A stretch of DNA of 64,000 bases from assembly GCA_964649815.1 (NCBI GenBank), contig CAZYQC010000006.1, positions 27,701 to 91,700 on the forward strand, read 5' to 3'. The notes under the pieces are model-generated. The model saw nothing but the letters and a program-made list of their open reading frames with translations. It was not told where the DNA came from and did no database searches. The translations under genes and the position numbers were made by a program. The DNA is from G013214665 sp964649815 (GTDB lineage Bacteria; Pseudomonadota; Alphaproteobacteria; Rhodobacterales; Rhodobacteraceae). Below are positions 1 through 7,971 of this stretch, piece by piece (position 1 is the first letter of the stretch; every line of letters starts with the position of its first letter).

Positions 1-110
1 TCGACGAGTTGATCTCGGGCCGCTGGTCGCTTGATCAAATCAACGAAGCCATTGCCGACACCAAGGCAGGCAATGCGCGCCGCAACGTCATCATGTTCGA
101 CCGCAGCTAG
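1..110 (+). CDS. C-terminal end of a zinc-type alcohol dehydrogenase (partial)
   Basis: The window opens inside a gene. Reading from base 3 to the TAG at 108-110 gives about 35 residues ending in INEAIADTKAGNARRNVI and a short tail. This resembles the C-terminal helix of medium-chain Zn-dependent alcohol dehydrogenases (the 'I-N-E-A-x-x-D-x-x-x-G' end). Nothing of the catalytic or NAD-binding domain is present, so substrate cannot be told. The gene lies 27 bases before the enolase-superfamily gene on the same strand, so the two probably form one transcript and may oxidise and dehydrate the same sugar acid or polyol. Family assignment rests on a short tail only. Confidence 0.55.
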   Translation, partial: DELISGRWSLDQINEAIADTKAGNARRNVIMFDRS

Positions 111-137
111 CGCAAGATTGCCGGGAAAGGACGTCTT

Positions 138-1370
138 ATGAAGCTCCGGGATCTGGATGTAATCGTCACCGCCCCTCCTGCGCCGGGTTGGGGCGGGCGC
201 TATTGGATTTTGGTCAAAGTCACGACGGACGACGGCATCACCGGATGGGGCGAATGCTATGCCTCTTCGGTGGGGCCAGACGCGATGACACACGTCATCC
301 AGGATGTGTTCGCCCGGCATATGGAGGGGGAAAACCCCGAAAACATCGAATTGATGTTCCGGCGCGTCTATTCCTCTGGCTTTACCCAACGCCCCGACCT
401 GACCGTGATGGGCGCGTTTTCAGGTCTTGAAATCGCGTGCTGGGACATTTTGGGCAAAGCGCGCAACAGGCCCATGCATGCGCTGCTGGGGGGCCGCATG
501 AACGCGCGCATCCGCGCTTACACCTATCTCTACCCCCTGCCGCACCACGATATTGCTGCGTTTTGGACCTCGCCAGACATGGCGGCCGAAGCGGCGCTGG
601 ACTGTGTCGCCCGCGGCTATACGGCCGTCAAATTTGACCCTGCCGGACCCTATACCCTGCGGGGCGGCCATATGCCGGGGATGCGTGATATCTCGATGTC
701 GGTGGCGTTTTGCAAAGCGATCCGCGCCGCCGTGGGCAATCGGGCGGATCTGCTTTTCGGCACGCATGGCCAGTTCACAACCGCAGGCGCCATTCGCCTG
801 GGCCAAGCGCTGGAGCCCTATAGCCCGCTTTGGTTCGAAGAACCGATCCCGCCGGATGCACCTGGCGAAATGGCAAAAGTTGCTGCAGCGGTGCGCATCC
901 CGGTCGCAACCGGAGAGCGGCTGACCACCCGCGTCGAATTTGCCGACGTCCTGCGACACGGTGCGGCGAGCATCCTGCAGCCGGCCCTTGGCCGCGCCGG
1001 TGGTATTTGGGAGATGAAGAAAGTCGCCGCCATCGCCGAGGTCTACAACGCACAAATGGCGCCGCATCTTTATGCCGGACCCGTCGAATGGGCCGCGAAC
1101 ATTCACCTCGCCGCCTCGATCCCGAATATCTTGATGTGCGAGACAATTGAGACGGCCTTTCACGCCGATCTGATCAAAAACAGCATCACCGTCGACGGCG
1201 GCTTTATCACGGCGCCCGACGCCCCCGGCCTTGGTATCGAGGTGGATGAGGACCTGGCCCGCGCGCATCCCTTTACCGGCGATGGTCTGCATCTGGAGAT
1301 GCAGGAAGCCCCTTGCGATTACGTCGAGGGCAATGCCTTTGAAGGCGGGGCGCCGGCGCCCAAGAGCTGA
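138..1370 (+). CDS. Enolase-superfamily (mandelate racemase/muconate lactonizing) sugar-acid dehydratase-like protein
   Basis: A 410-residue protein with the N-terminal capping domain followed by the TIM-barrel of the enolase superfamily. Visible barrel motifs are K165-x-D167, T-H210-G-Q, FEEPI with E234, TGER with E260, and MAPH with H310. Members such as gluconate, galactonate and mannonate dehydratases abstract a proton next to a carboxylate with Mg2+ bound by Asp-Glu-Glu. E234 and E260 have the normal 26-residue spacing, but the residue 26 before E234 is Gly208, where the first metal Asp is expected; His210 sits two residues on, as in mannonate dehydratases. The start has AAGGA upstream. 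It follows a Zn-alcohol dehydrogenase and converges on the RraA-like gene. The exact substrate is unknown. Confidence 0.8.
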   Translation: MKLRDLDVIVTAPPAPGWGGRYWILVKVTTDDGITGWGECYASSVGPDAMTHVIQDVFARHMEGENPENIELMFRRVYSSGFTQRPDLTVMGAFSGLEIACWDILGKARNRPMHALLGGRMNARIRAYTYLYPLPHHDIAAFWTSPDMAAEAALDCVARGYTAVKFDPAGPYTLRGGHMPGMRDISMSVAFCKAIRAAVGNRADLLFGTHGQFTTAGAIRLGQALEPYSPLWFEEPIPPDAPGEMAKVAAAVRIPVATGERLTTRVEFADVLRHGAASILQPALGRAGGIWEMKKVAAIAEVYNAQMAPHLYAGPVEWAANIHLAASIPNILMCETIETAFHADLIKNSITVDGGFITAPDAPGLGIEVDEDLARAHPFTGDGLHLEMQEAPCDYVEGNAFEGGAPAPKS

Positions 1371-1403
1371 TCTTTTGCCGCGGGGGCGCCGTAGGGGCGC
1401 GAT

Positions 1404-1455
1404 GCGAGGGGTTTCACCCCTCGCGCTCCCCAGGATATTTAGGGCCAAAAGAAAG
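1404..1455. repeat. Hairpin plus CCAAAAGAA-type intergenic repeat, copy 1; probable terminator
   Basis: Between two convergent genes lies a perfect 8-bp stem (1404-1411 with 1417-1424, loop TTTCA) followed directly by a core, 1426-1455, containing GGATATTTAGGGCCAAAAGA. The same order, hairpin then (C)CCCGGA-TATTT..CCAAAAGAA, recurs at 19454-19520 (minus), 40931-40970 (plus) and 41139-41186 (minus). The position between converging genes suits a bidirectional terminator, though there is no long T tract right after the stem. Confidence 0.6.
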
Positions 1456-1472
1456 GCAGAGATGCTGTTCGC

Positions 1473-2168
1473 TTAGGTGCGGGCGGCCTCGAAGGCGGCC
1501 CAGGCGGCTTCGAAATCGGCAAATGTGATGCGTTTGCCCTTGACGGCGTCAAAGACGATTTGTTCGGCCCCTTGCATGGTTGCGATGGCGCCTGCGAGAT
1601 TTGGGATGACCTCAGGCGGGATCACCACCGCGCCGTGGCGATCGGCGTGGATCAGATCGCCGGGTGAGACGTTGAGGCCGAAGACCGTAACCGGTTGATC
1701 GTAATCCAGGACGTGGACAAAGGCGTGGCTGGGCCCGATGGAGCCGGCCACGACCGGGTAATCTGAGGCGAGATCGCCCAGGTCGCGCATCACACCATTG
1801 GTCAGCGTGCCTTGGAGGCCGAAGGCTTTGTGGATATTGGTGTTGACCTCGCCCCAATAGGCGCCAACGGCGGCGGCGCCATCGGCGTCTTCGACCACGC
1901 AGACGGCAGGGCGCGGGCCTTCGGACATGTATTTGTAATAGCCCATGCGGCGCGCGCGGATCTCATCGGCGGGATCTGTCGGTGGGGCCAAGGCGGCGAT
2001 ACGGGCGGTGCGGGCATAGCCTACCATCACGCCTGCGGGGTCAGAAATCAGAGGGGTGCCACGGGTGTAGTGATCAAAGCCACGCTTGCTTTGGGCGACC
2101 TCGATTGCGTTGCAGACCGAGGGCGTGTCTACGGATTTGAGCAGGGAGTAGAGCGTTTGATCCATCAT
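1473..2168 (-). CDS. RraA-like protein (HMG aldolase / oxaloacetate decarboxylase family)
   Basis: 231 residues with the RraA/dimethylmenaquinone-methyltransferase-like fold. The diagnostic stretch is GTLTNGVMRDLGDLA in the middle, where Arg-Asp contact substrate and the divalent metal in 4-hydroxy-4-methyl-2-oxoglutarate aldolases. It ends with the usual D-A-x-x-G/K-K-R-I helix. Family members are class II-type aldolases or decarboxylases of 2-oxo acids, while true RraA inhibits RNase E; in a catabolic neighbourhood an aldolase or decarboxylase is more likely. Its ATG overlaps the stop of the MetE-like gene by 4 bases (ATGA), so translation is coupled. It is the last gene of the long minus-strand run. 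Confidence 0.8.
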   Translation of the reverse strand: MMDQTLYSLLKSVDTPSVCNAIEVAQSKRGFDHYTRGTPLISDPAGVMVGYARTARIAALAPPTDPADEIRARRMGYYKYMSEGPRPAVCVVEDADGAAAVGAYWGEVNTNIHKAFGLQGTLTNGVMRDLGDLASDYPVVAGSIGPSHAFVHVLDYDQPVTVFGLNVSPGDLIHADRHGAVVIPPEVIPNLAGAIATMQGAEQIVFDAVKGKRITFADFEAAWAAFEAART

Positions 2169-3292
2169 GTCCGCCCCACCCGCGCCACGCCTTCGGCGAG
2201 GACGGCCAATTTGGCATAGGCAATGTCCGGATCCACGGCTCCAAAACCTGCGAATGTGCCAAAGCCGCAGTCTGAACCCGCGACGACGCGATCTGGGCCC
2301 ACGATGTTGACGAAGCGGTCCAACCGTTGGGCGACCACATCTGGATGTTCGACAAAGTTGGTCGTGCTGTCGATGACGCCCGGGACCAGAACCTTGTCAT
2401 CCGGGATATCCGCCTTGCGGTCGCGGAAGACGGTCCATTCATGCGCGTGGCGCGGGTTGGAGGTTTCGAACAGAACGTAGCGGGCATGTGTGGCCATCAA
2501 CGTATCGAACACCTTGTCCATGCCGATATCGCAAACATGCGGGCCTTCGTAATTGCCCCAGCAAATATGCACGCGGACCTGCTCGGCTGGGACATTTGAC
2601 AAGGCGTGGTTCAACGCTTCGACATGGCTTTGCGCGATTTTGACGAATTCCGCATCGCTCAGATCCGGGAAGAGCATGTGGCGCGACAAGGCGAGGTCTG
2701 GGCAATCGAGTTGCAAATCCAGGCCAGCGGCCACGATGGTTTCGTATTCCTCTTTCATCGCATCAGCCAGGGCCGCGAGATAGGCCTCGCGCGTCGGGTA
2801 GTAATCGTTTTGCAAAAAGAGCGAGATGACACCCGGCGAGGCTGCGTTCATGAACCCGCGTGTTGCGCCATGCCTGTCCATCGCTGCTTTGAGGTTGGCG
2901 ATGTCTTTTTGCAGCTCGCCCTGGCCTTTTGAGGCGACGGGGCCGGTGCACATGGGGCGGGCGTATTGCGGGGTGCCGCCGTCGTCGGCCAGGCGCTTGA
3001 GAAAAGACGGAAATTGCTTGAGATCCGCGGGTGCGTTGCGCGGGCTGTCACCGGAAAAGCCTGTGTACCTGTCTTTGACATAGGTGGCGTAGCTGATCTT
3101 GGAGGTTTCGCCATCGGAGACGATATCGATGCCCGCGGCGACTTGCTTGGCCACCGTCGCATCCACGGCCGCTGTCATCGCGGTGTCAAAGGCGGCTTGA
3201 TCGTAGGGCTCTTCGCGTTCGCGTGCGAAAATAAAGTCCACGATATCCTGTGTGCGCGGCAAGCTGCCCACATGGGTTGTCGCAAGTGTCAT
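2165..3292 (-). CDS. Cobalamin-independent methionine synthase II-like protein (MetE C-terminal domain only)
   Basis: 375 residues corresponding only to the catalytic C-terminal barrel of MetE; the N-terminal half of classical MetE (about 750 residues) is absent. It begins with T-T-H-V-G-S-L-P-R. The zinc site is recognisable: His-x-Cys in HICWGNYEGPH, Glu in FETSNPRHAHEW and Cys in GSDCGFGTF. Core-only MetE proteins transfer methyl groups between a donor and a thiol, but donor and acceptor vary. The SD GGAGGG lies 6 bases before ATG. In this cluster it could demethylate the imported compound or a product; that is inference. Plain methionine synthesis is the alternative. Confidence 0.75.
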   Translation of the reverse strand: MTLATTHVGSLPRTQDIVDFIFAREREEPYDQAAFDTAMTAAVDATVAKQVAAGIDIVSDGETSKISYATYVKDRYTGFSGDSPRNAPADLKQFPSFLKRLADDGGTPQYARPMCTGPVASKGQGELQKDIANLKAAMDRHGATRGFMNAASPGVISLFLQNDYYPTREAYLAALADAMKEEYETIVAAGLDLQLDCPDLALSRHMLFPDLSDAEFVKIAQSHVEALNHALSNVPAEQVRVHICWGNYEGPHVCDIGMDKVFDTLMATHARYVLFETSNPRHAHEWTVFRDRKADIPDDKVLVPGVIDSTTNFVEHPDVVAQRLDRFVNIVGPDRVVAGSDCGFGTFAGFGAVDPDIAYAKLAVLAEGVARVGRT

Positions 3293-3303
3293 TGTCCCTC
3301 CTT

Positions 3304-3319
3304 CCCACGTGTTCGTGGG
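3304..3319. other. Small hairpin in the leader of the MetE-like gene
   Basis: CCCACG / CGTGGG, 6-bp stem with loop TGTT, lies in the 52-base gap between the dipeptidase and MetE-like genes, just upstream of the latter's SD. A T-rich run (TTTTGTTTTTTG) follows on the plus strand only, where no gene ends, so it does not look like a terminator for the operon. It could affect translation of the MetE-like gene. Confidence 0.3.
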
Positions 3320-3344
3320 TCATTTTGTTTTTTGCGCTGCGCGC

Positions 3345-4373
3345 TTAGCTCAATTGGCGTTTGAGAAACGCCAACCAATTGTCTTTGCAGAGCTTTTCAA
3401 TCAAGCCCTCGCCGAAATCTGCGGCACGCATCGCATCGATCAGATGCGGCAAATCAGCGGCCGAGGCGATGCCCTGTGGCATGGGCGCGCCGTCAAAATC
3501 AGACCCAAGGCCCACGTGATCTTCGCCGGCCACCTCAATCATATGCGCCAAGTGGCGGATCATATCGTCTGTGGTCGCGTGCAAATCTGTCCAGCCGAGT
3601 TTGCTTAGGAACAAGGTGCCAAAGTTCAGGCCGGCCATGCCACCGGTTTCGCCGATGGCGCGCAGCTGTGCATCGGTGAGGTTGCGTGTCGTGGGCGTGA
3701 TCGCGAACGCATTGGAATGCGTGGCCACCATCGACACGCCCATCTCGGCCATGTCCCAAAACCCGCGCAATGTCAGGTGACTGGTATCAAGGATAATACC
3801 AAGCTGTTGGCAACGGCGCACCAAGGTGCGGCCAAGGTCGGTCAGGCCATCGCCGGTATCCCCGTCCTGGCCCCAGACAAAGGGAACCCCTTCGGCAAAA
3901 TCGGTGGGGCGCGACCAGACGGGGCCAAGCGACCGCAGGCCTGCCCCGTACAGAAGATCAAGAACCAAAAGGTCATGGTCGATGCAATCCGCGCCTTCCA
4001 GATGCAGGATGCAGGCCAGGGTCTTGTCGGCAAAGGCTGCGTCCAGGTCTTGCCCGCTGCGGCAAATCTTGAGCGCGCCCGCGCGTTCTAGCGCCAGCGC
4101 GAGGCCCGCCTGTTCGGTTGCATCCCGCAATGCCAATTGCTGATCCAGGGGACCCGCCACAGGCAGGGCGTCTCCGGTTGGTCGAAAGGCTGAGAAATCG
4201 AACATCTCTCGCGACCCCGAGGAAAAGATAGCAAAAAAGCCGCCGATCAATTGCCCCTCGCGCGCGGCACTTAGCGAGACATGCCCGCCGCTTTCAAACG
4301 CCTGGACCGGGTCGCCTTCGGTTTTCCAAAGGCGCGACAACGCGTCGTTGTGTCCGTCAAATACTTGCATCAT
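3345..4373 (-). CDS. Membrane dipeptidase family protein (peptidase M19)
   Basis: 342 residues with the amidohydrolase-type binuclear zinc site of renal dipeptidases. Visible ligands and motifs are D-G-H-N-D near residue 8, the bridging Glu in HLEGAD, D-T-S-H-L, A-T-H-S-N and G-L-G-S-D-F-D-G. Family members hydrolyse dipeptides and some act on beta-lactams or N-acyl amino acids. No signal peptide is seen, so it should be cytoplasmic. It lies 9 bases after the secreted unknown protein in the same direction. A role in cutting an amide bond of the imported compound is possible, but there is no direct evidence for it. Confidence 0.88.
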   Translation of the reverse strand: MMQVFDGHNDALSRLWKTEGDPVQAFESGGHVSLSAAREGQLIGGFFAIFSSGSREMFDFSAFRPTGDALPVAGPLDQQLALRDATEQAGLALALERAGALKICRSGQDLDAAFADKTLACILHLEGADCIDHDLLVLDLLYGAGLRSLGPVWSRPTDFAEGVPFVWGQDGDTGDGLTDLGRTLVRRCQQLGIILDTSHLTLRGFWDMAEMGVSMVATHSNAFAITPTTRNLTDAQLRAIGETGGMAGLNFGTLFLSKLGWTDLHATTDDMIRHLAHMIEVAGEDHVGLGSDFDGAPMPQGIASAADLPHLIDAMRAADFGEGLIEKLCKDNWLAFLKRQLS

Positions 4374-4382
4374 TGGTCCGCT

Positions 4383-5306
4383 TCACTGATCTGGCATCAC
4401 TTGTGGCTGAAAGCCCTGCGGCGTCCAATACCAAATCACCCGACAGCCAAGACTGTCTTCGCCGCAGACGCTCTGCCGCGCGACCAAATCCACCCCCACG
4501 CGCCCATTGTTAAGCGGCGTCAGGGCGGCCGCCATAGCGAGCCACTGATCCGGTTCTGCTTTGCCAGACAGATAGACATCAAAAGAACAATGCGACGCGC
4601 CGCAAAAGGGGCGGGCCAGTGCTTGATTGCAACTGATGTCGCCCCACCAGACCGCTACGTCGGGCACCTCGTCGCCGTCGATCAAACCAGAGAGAAACGC
4701 AGTCGGCTGGGCCGTATAGCTGGCCCCGTCACAGCCCCGTTGCACCGCAGCTTTGGCGCGGGCCAATTGTGGGCTGGGAACGCCTGTGGCGCCAGCAGCT
4801 GCCCAGGCTGCATCGCACGCAGCTCCGGCGGTCATCATCGCCACGCCAAAGCCACCCAGCGGCATCGTCCAGGCCGTCGCCGGGCCCGTTTGCAAAACGA
4901 AGGCCCTGGCCTGGGTCAACTTTTGGAACACTTGATCCTGCGCGGGCAGATCGACGGCCCAAACGCCGTCAAGCTCGCTCCAGGTGACTGTTGGCAGGCG
5001 ATACCCCACGCCATCAAGCCACAAAACCACCCCGTCGCTTTGCTCCGACGGGATATAGGGCATGAGGGCCGTGCCAAAAGACAGCCGCCAATGGCCCTGC
5101 GCCAGCGGGCGTGTTTCATAATCGCCCGCCTCAAATGACCTCGCCCCAGCTTGCGATGGGCCACGGCACGTCACCTCGGCCTCGAGGCCCACGCTGACCG
5201 TGCCCCTTACGAAATGTCCGTCGTCACGCACATCGCCGCGCCAGACCTGCGCATGGGCCGCGACGGCCCACAGAAAAAAGACGAGTGTCGCCCCTAGCCT
5301 TGCCAT
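4383..5306 (-). CDS. Secreted protein of unknown function
   Basis: 307 residues. The N-terminus has a short signal peptide (hydrophobic LVFFLWAVA, cleavage probably after AHA-Q). The mature part contains about nine cysteines (for example SCNQALARPFCGASHCSF and CGEDSLGCR), pointing to a disulfide-bonded periplasmic protein. I do not recognise a family. It overlaps the cupin gene by 13 bases, so it may be the next gene of the operon. Its SD is weak. Near the middle, AKAAVQRGCDGASYTAQPT and its surroundings look like no enzyme motif I know. Confidence 0.65.
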   Translation of the reverse strand: MARLGATLVFFLWAVAAHAQVWRGDVRDDGHFVRGTVSVGLEAEVTCRGPSQAGARSFEAGDYETRPLAQGHWRLSFGTALMPYIPSEQSDGVVLWLDGVGYRLPTVTWSELDGVWAVDLPAQDQVFQKLTQARAFVLQTGPATAWTMPLGGFGVAMMTAGAACDAAWAAAGATGVPSPQLARAKAAVQRGCDGASYTAQPTAFLSGLIDGDEVPDVAVWWGDISCNQALARPFCGASHCSFDVYLSGKAEPDQWLAMAAALTPLNNGRVGVDLVARQSVCGEDSLGCRVIWYWTPQGFQPQVMPDQ

Positions 5307-6259
5307 GTCAGACCGGCTGGATCACCTGTGCCAACCACCTGATAAAGAGACGCCTCGCCCGTCATGGAGGGCACAATGCTGTGGTCCAGACCGGCTGGGA
5401 TACTCATTGTATCACCCGGCGCCAAAGTTGCCGCGCCGTCCGACCAGGACACTTTCCAATGCCCCCGCATTGGCATCAAAACGCTGGGCATTTCAAAGGC
5501 CGTGGGTGTCGCCTGCGCCGATGCGCGGGTCACGAAATTGACCTCAAAGCCGGGTTTGTCACGGATGACGCCCGCCTCGCCGATCACCTTGGTGGGAGAT
5601 GCGTCCGCCAAGGCGTAAAGGTCCCAATAGCGGCGCACATATCCACCGACCACCTGCATGGTCGATGGCTCGGGGAAGGACGTCAGTTCGTCGTCTGACA
5701 ACAACGGCATCGGCCCGACACCCTCGGGCAGGGATTGGCCCTTTTTGCTGTCATAAAGGCTGCCATTCTCGCCCAGAACCAGACCATGCTCTTGCGCGTC
5801 CTCGATCACCTGCGGCGCCCAAATGACGCCGCCGCCTGCATCGTCGCCGCCAAGAATGGCCATAATCATCCCGTAATCCTGGCCGATGTTTTCAAACCCG
5901 CGGAAGATGCCCGTCGGGATGTTAAAGATGTCGCCTTCTTCCAAGACAACCTCGCCCGCGTCACCCCAACGCCCCCAGAAAAAGCGCCAGCGCCCTTTGA
6001 GCACAAAAAAGACCTCGGCGGTGCGGTGTGAGTGGAGAGAGTTCCGGCATTTGGGCGGCTGGCCTGCTGCTCCGATGTTAAAGCCGTGTGGCTCAGAGAT
6101 GTGAACATGCTGATCGGGGCTTTCGGACACGCCACCACCGATGATGGTAAAGTTCTCTTTCTGATCCGACCCCGGCGTATGCGCATCGATAAAGGCCGTT
6201 TTGCATGGCATCAAATCACCGTAGCGAACGATACGCGCTTCCATTTCTGCGCTCGTCAT
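5294..6259 (-). CDS. Cupin-domain protein (two cupin modules)
   Basis: 321 residues with two cupin barrels. The first carries H-S-H-R-T-A-E-V-F-F-V-L-K-G and a GDIFNIPTGIFRGFEN return motif. The second (about 215-310) has a GDTMSIPAGLDHS motif but lacks a clear HxH. The first barrel therefore probably binds a metal and the second may be structural. Cupins of this shape include dioxygenases, isomerases and sugar-acid binding proteins, so the reaction cannot be named. ATG overlaps the stop of the PNPOx-like gene (ATGA). It belongs to the SnoaL/HisD catabolic run. Confidence 0.8.
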   Translation of the reverse strand: MTSAEMEARIVRYGDLMPCKTAFIDAHTPGSDQKENFTIIGGGVSESPDQHVHISEPHGFNIGAAGQPPKCRNSLHSHRTAEVFFVLKGRWRFFWGRWGDAGEVVLEEGDIFNIPTGIFRGFENIGQDYGMIMAILGGDDAGGGVIWAPQVIEDAQEHGLVLGENGSLYDSKKGQSLPEGVGPMPLLSDDELTSFPEPSTMQVVGGYVRRYWDLYALADASPTKVIGEAGVIRDKPGFEVNFVTRASAQATPTAFEMPSVLMPMRGHWKVSWSDGAATLAPGDTMSIPAGLDHSIVPSMTGEASLYQVVGTGDPAGLTWQG

Positions 6260-6885
6260 TGCTGTTCCCCCAAAGTTTGTTTCAAAGCGGCGTTTTCCGC
6301 CTCTAGTTCCCTGATCTTGGTTTCCAATCGGTCGAGCTCGGGCCCAACAAGGGCGGTGAGCTCGGCCTGATCGAACCGTGGCGTGATGAATTGCGGACAG
6401 TTCCAGTCAAACGCCTCGACCTCGATCACCACGACCCGTTCGACACGGCCTTCTCCGTCCGTCGACAGGGCCTGGGCCGTTGTCGGCGCGCCCGCAGCCA
6501 TACGCATTGTCGCGCGGCCTTGGATCTTCAGGCGCGCCTTGCGCACGTAGTCCATCGCAAAGACAGAGACCCGGTCGTCGCCTGCCAAATTGCCTTTGGT
6601 GATCAATTGCCTGTTGCCACGGTAATCCGCAAAGCCGATGGTCCTGGGCCCCAACACCTTGAGAAACCCACGCGGGCCGCCACGGTGCTGGACGTAGGGC
6701 CAGCCGTTTTCGCTGACGCTGGCCATGTAAAACGACTGCCGGCTTTCCAGAAAAGCGATTTCGTCCGGCCCCAACCCATCGGGCGCCGGACGTTCAGCCC
6801 GCTTGGCATTGGCGTCCCGGCTGCCGTCAGCGGCCTGTTCCGCCGCAACAGCGGGGGTAAACATCAACTGGCCATAGCTTTGCAT
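6256..6885 (-). CDS. Pyridoxamine 5'-phosphate oxidase-family flavin protein
   Basis: 209 residues with the split-barrel flavin-binding fold: F-Y-M-A-S-V-S-E-N-G-W-P-Y-V-Q-H-R-G-G is the typical first strands, and F-A-D-Y-R-G-N-R-Q is a known signature of this subgroup. The C-terminus (about 180-209) is a short coiled-coil helix, LETKIRELEAENAALKQTL. The subgroup is usually described as FMN-binding and not as genuine PdxH. It starts 12 bases after the third long SnoaL-like gene and overlaps the cupin gene. It may reduce or oxidise an intermediate of the pathway. Confidence 0.8.
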   Translation of the reverse strand: MQSYGQLMFTPAVAAEQAADGSRDANAKRAERPAPDGLGPDEIAFLESRQSFYMASVSENGWPYVQHRGGPRGFLKVLGPRTIGFADYRGNRQLITKGNLAGDDRVSVFAMDYVRKARLKIQGRATMRMAAGAPTTAQALSTDGEGRVERVVVIEVEAFDWNCPQFITPRFDQAELTALVGPELDRLETKIRELEAENAALKQTLGEQQ

Positions 6886-6897
6886 GATGTACCTGCC

Positions 6898-7971
6898 TTA
6901 CTGCAAACGCCCCTTGGGCGTTTGGCGTGCCGAGGCAAGCCGCTCTGTCTTTTGACGCCGTTGCTCGGCCTTTCGGTCGCGCGCCACATTGCCGATCTGC
7001 AAAATGATCTGCTTCCAAACAGCGGTTTCGTCGAACAAAGTCCATTCCCGGCGGATTTTCGGCTCTTCGGTACCGACCAAGCCGAACTCAACGTGCGAAA
7101 TGCCCAAAAGATACACCTCGGCGCCGGTTGGCGCGCCAAAATATCCCCAGCCATCATGCGTCCCATGCAGCGACCACCGGATCGCCGCGCGGGGCGGCAT
7201 ATGCGGATCTTGCCGACCGATCTGGTGATCGATGGTGAATGCCGCACTGGGGAACGATGCCCGCAGACCCATCCAAAAGCGGTCCGCCGCGTCCCATCCG
7301 TGGCCGGTTTCTCCGCCGGGATACTCGCATTGAACCGCGCGATCATATTGCGATGGAATGACGTTCATATCGGCTGACATGATGCGCGACAAAACATCCG
7401 CAAAAGCCTGTCCCCAAGGGTCGTCATTTCCACGCCCGGTATAGGGGCCTTTCTTGTCGGTCTCTGGCGTCAGCGGCTTTACGCATTTTTCTGGCCCACC
7501 TTCTTTGGTGATCAGGTCGCGCGCGTATTTCTGCGGGTCCAGCCCCAACTGCCGCACGATCGCCGTCTGGTCACGGATCAACCATTCGTCATTGATCTGG
7601 TCATTGATGGCGTGACAATCCGCAATGATCCGATACCGCAGCGACTGCCCCGTCGCGCGGCCGTAAACACCATCCGCCAGATGCGTGGCCGTCGACAAAA
7701 TCCGGTGCGAGCTCAGCATGCCCGTCTCGGGCGTGCCAGACCAAATGACATCTTCGCCGAACAATTGCCGGTCAGGGAATTCCGCCAAAGTCGCCATCGT
7801 CGCTCCGATGACTTTCTCGTTGCCGATCACAACGCTGGCAGGCGAGCGCACGACGATATCCGGCGCATAGTAGTGCTCGAGCGTGTGGATGCCCCGGTCT
7901 TCCCAGATTTCTTTCGTGACACCAATGATATAGTGCGGAAAGTCCCGCCATCGGTTCGAAAAGCCCTTCAT
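6898..7971 (-). CDS. SnoaL/NTF2-like ester-cyclase family protein A (double domain)
   Basis: About 357 residues built from two NTF2-like (SnoaL) cone-shaped domains. I chose the ATG at 7971 (MKGFSNRW): it overlaps the lacI stop as ATGA and has AAGGA 8 bases upstream; an ATG at 7980 lies too close to that SD. It aligns along its length with proteins B and C. It is the most divergent of the four: where the others have DFW...NWV.VD it reads REWTLFDE. Such domains act as cyclases, hydrolases or isomerases of small polar rings. Function here is unknown. Confidence 0.75.
   Translation of the reverse strand: MKGFSNRWRDFPHYIIGVTKEIWEDRGIHTLEHYYAPDIVVRSPASVVIGNEKVIGATMATLAEFPDRQLFGEDVIWSGTPETGMLSSHRILSTATHLADGVYGRATGQSLRYRIIADCHAINDQINDEWLIRDQTAIVRQLGLDPQKYARDLITKEGGPEKCVKPLTPETDKKGPYTGRGNDDPWGQAFADVLSRIMSADMNVIPSQYDRAVQCEYPGGETGHGWDAADRFWMGLRASFPSAAFTIDHQIGRQDPHMPPRAAIRWSLHGTHDGWGYFGAPTGAEVYLLGISHVEFGLVGTEEPKIRREWTLFDETAVWKQIILQIGNVARDRKAEQRRQKTERLASARQTPKGRLQ

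Noticed and set aside
420..1448. 342-residue open frame antisense to the enolase-superfamily gene
   Set aside because: Composition is Arg/Gly-rich shadow coding of a high-GC gene; no SD and no family resemblance, while the plus-strand gene has clear motifs.
3304..3330. Rho-independent terminator within the minus-strand operon
   Set aside because: The T tract follows the hairpin on the plus strand only, where no gene ends; for the operon strand it is reversed.
3293..3344. Cobalamin or SAM riboswitch before the MetE-like gene
   Set aside because: The spacer is only 52 bases and holds one 6-bp hairpin, too short for either riboswitch class.
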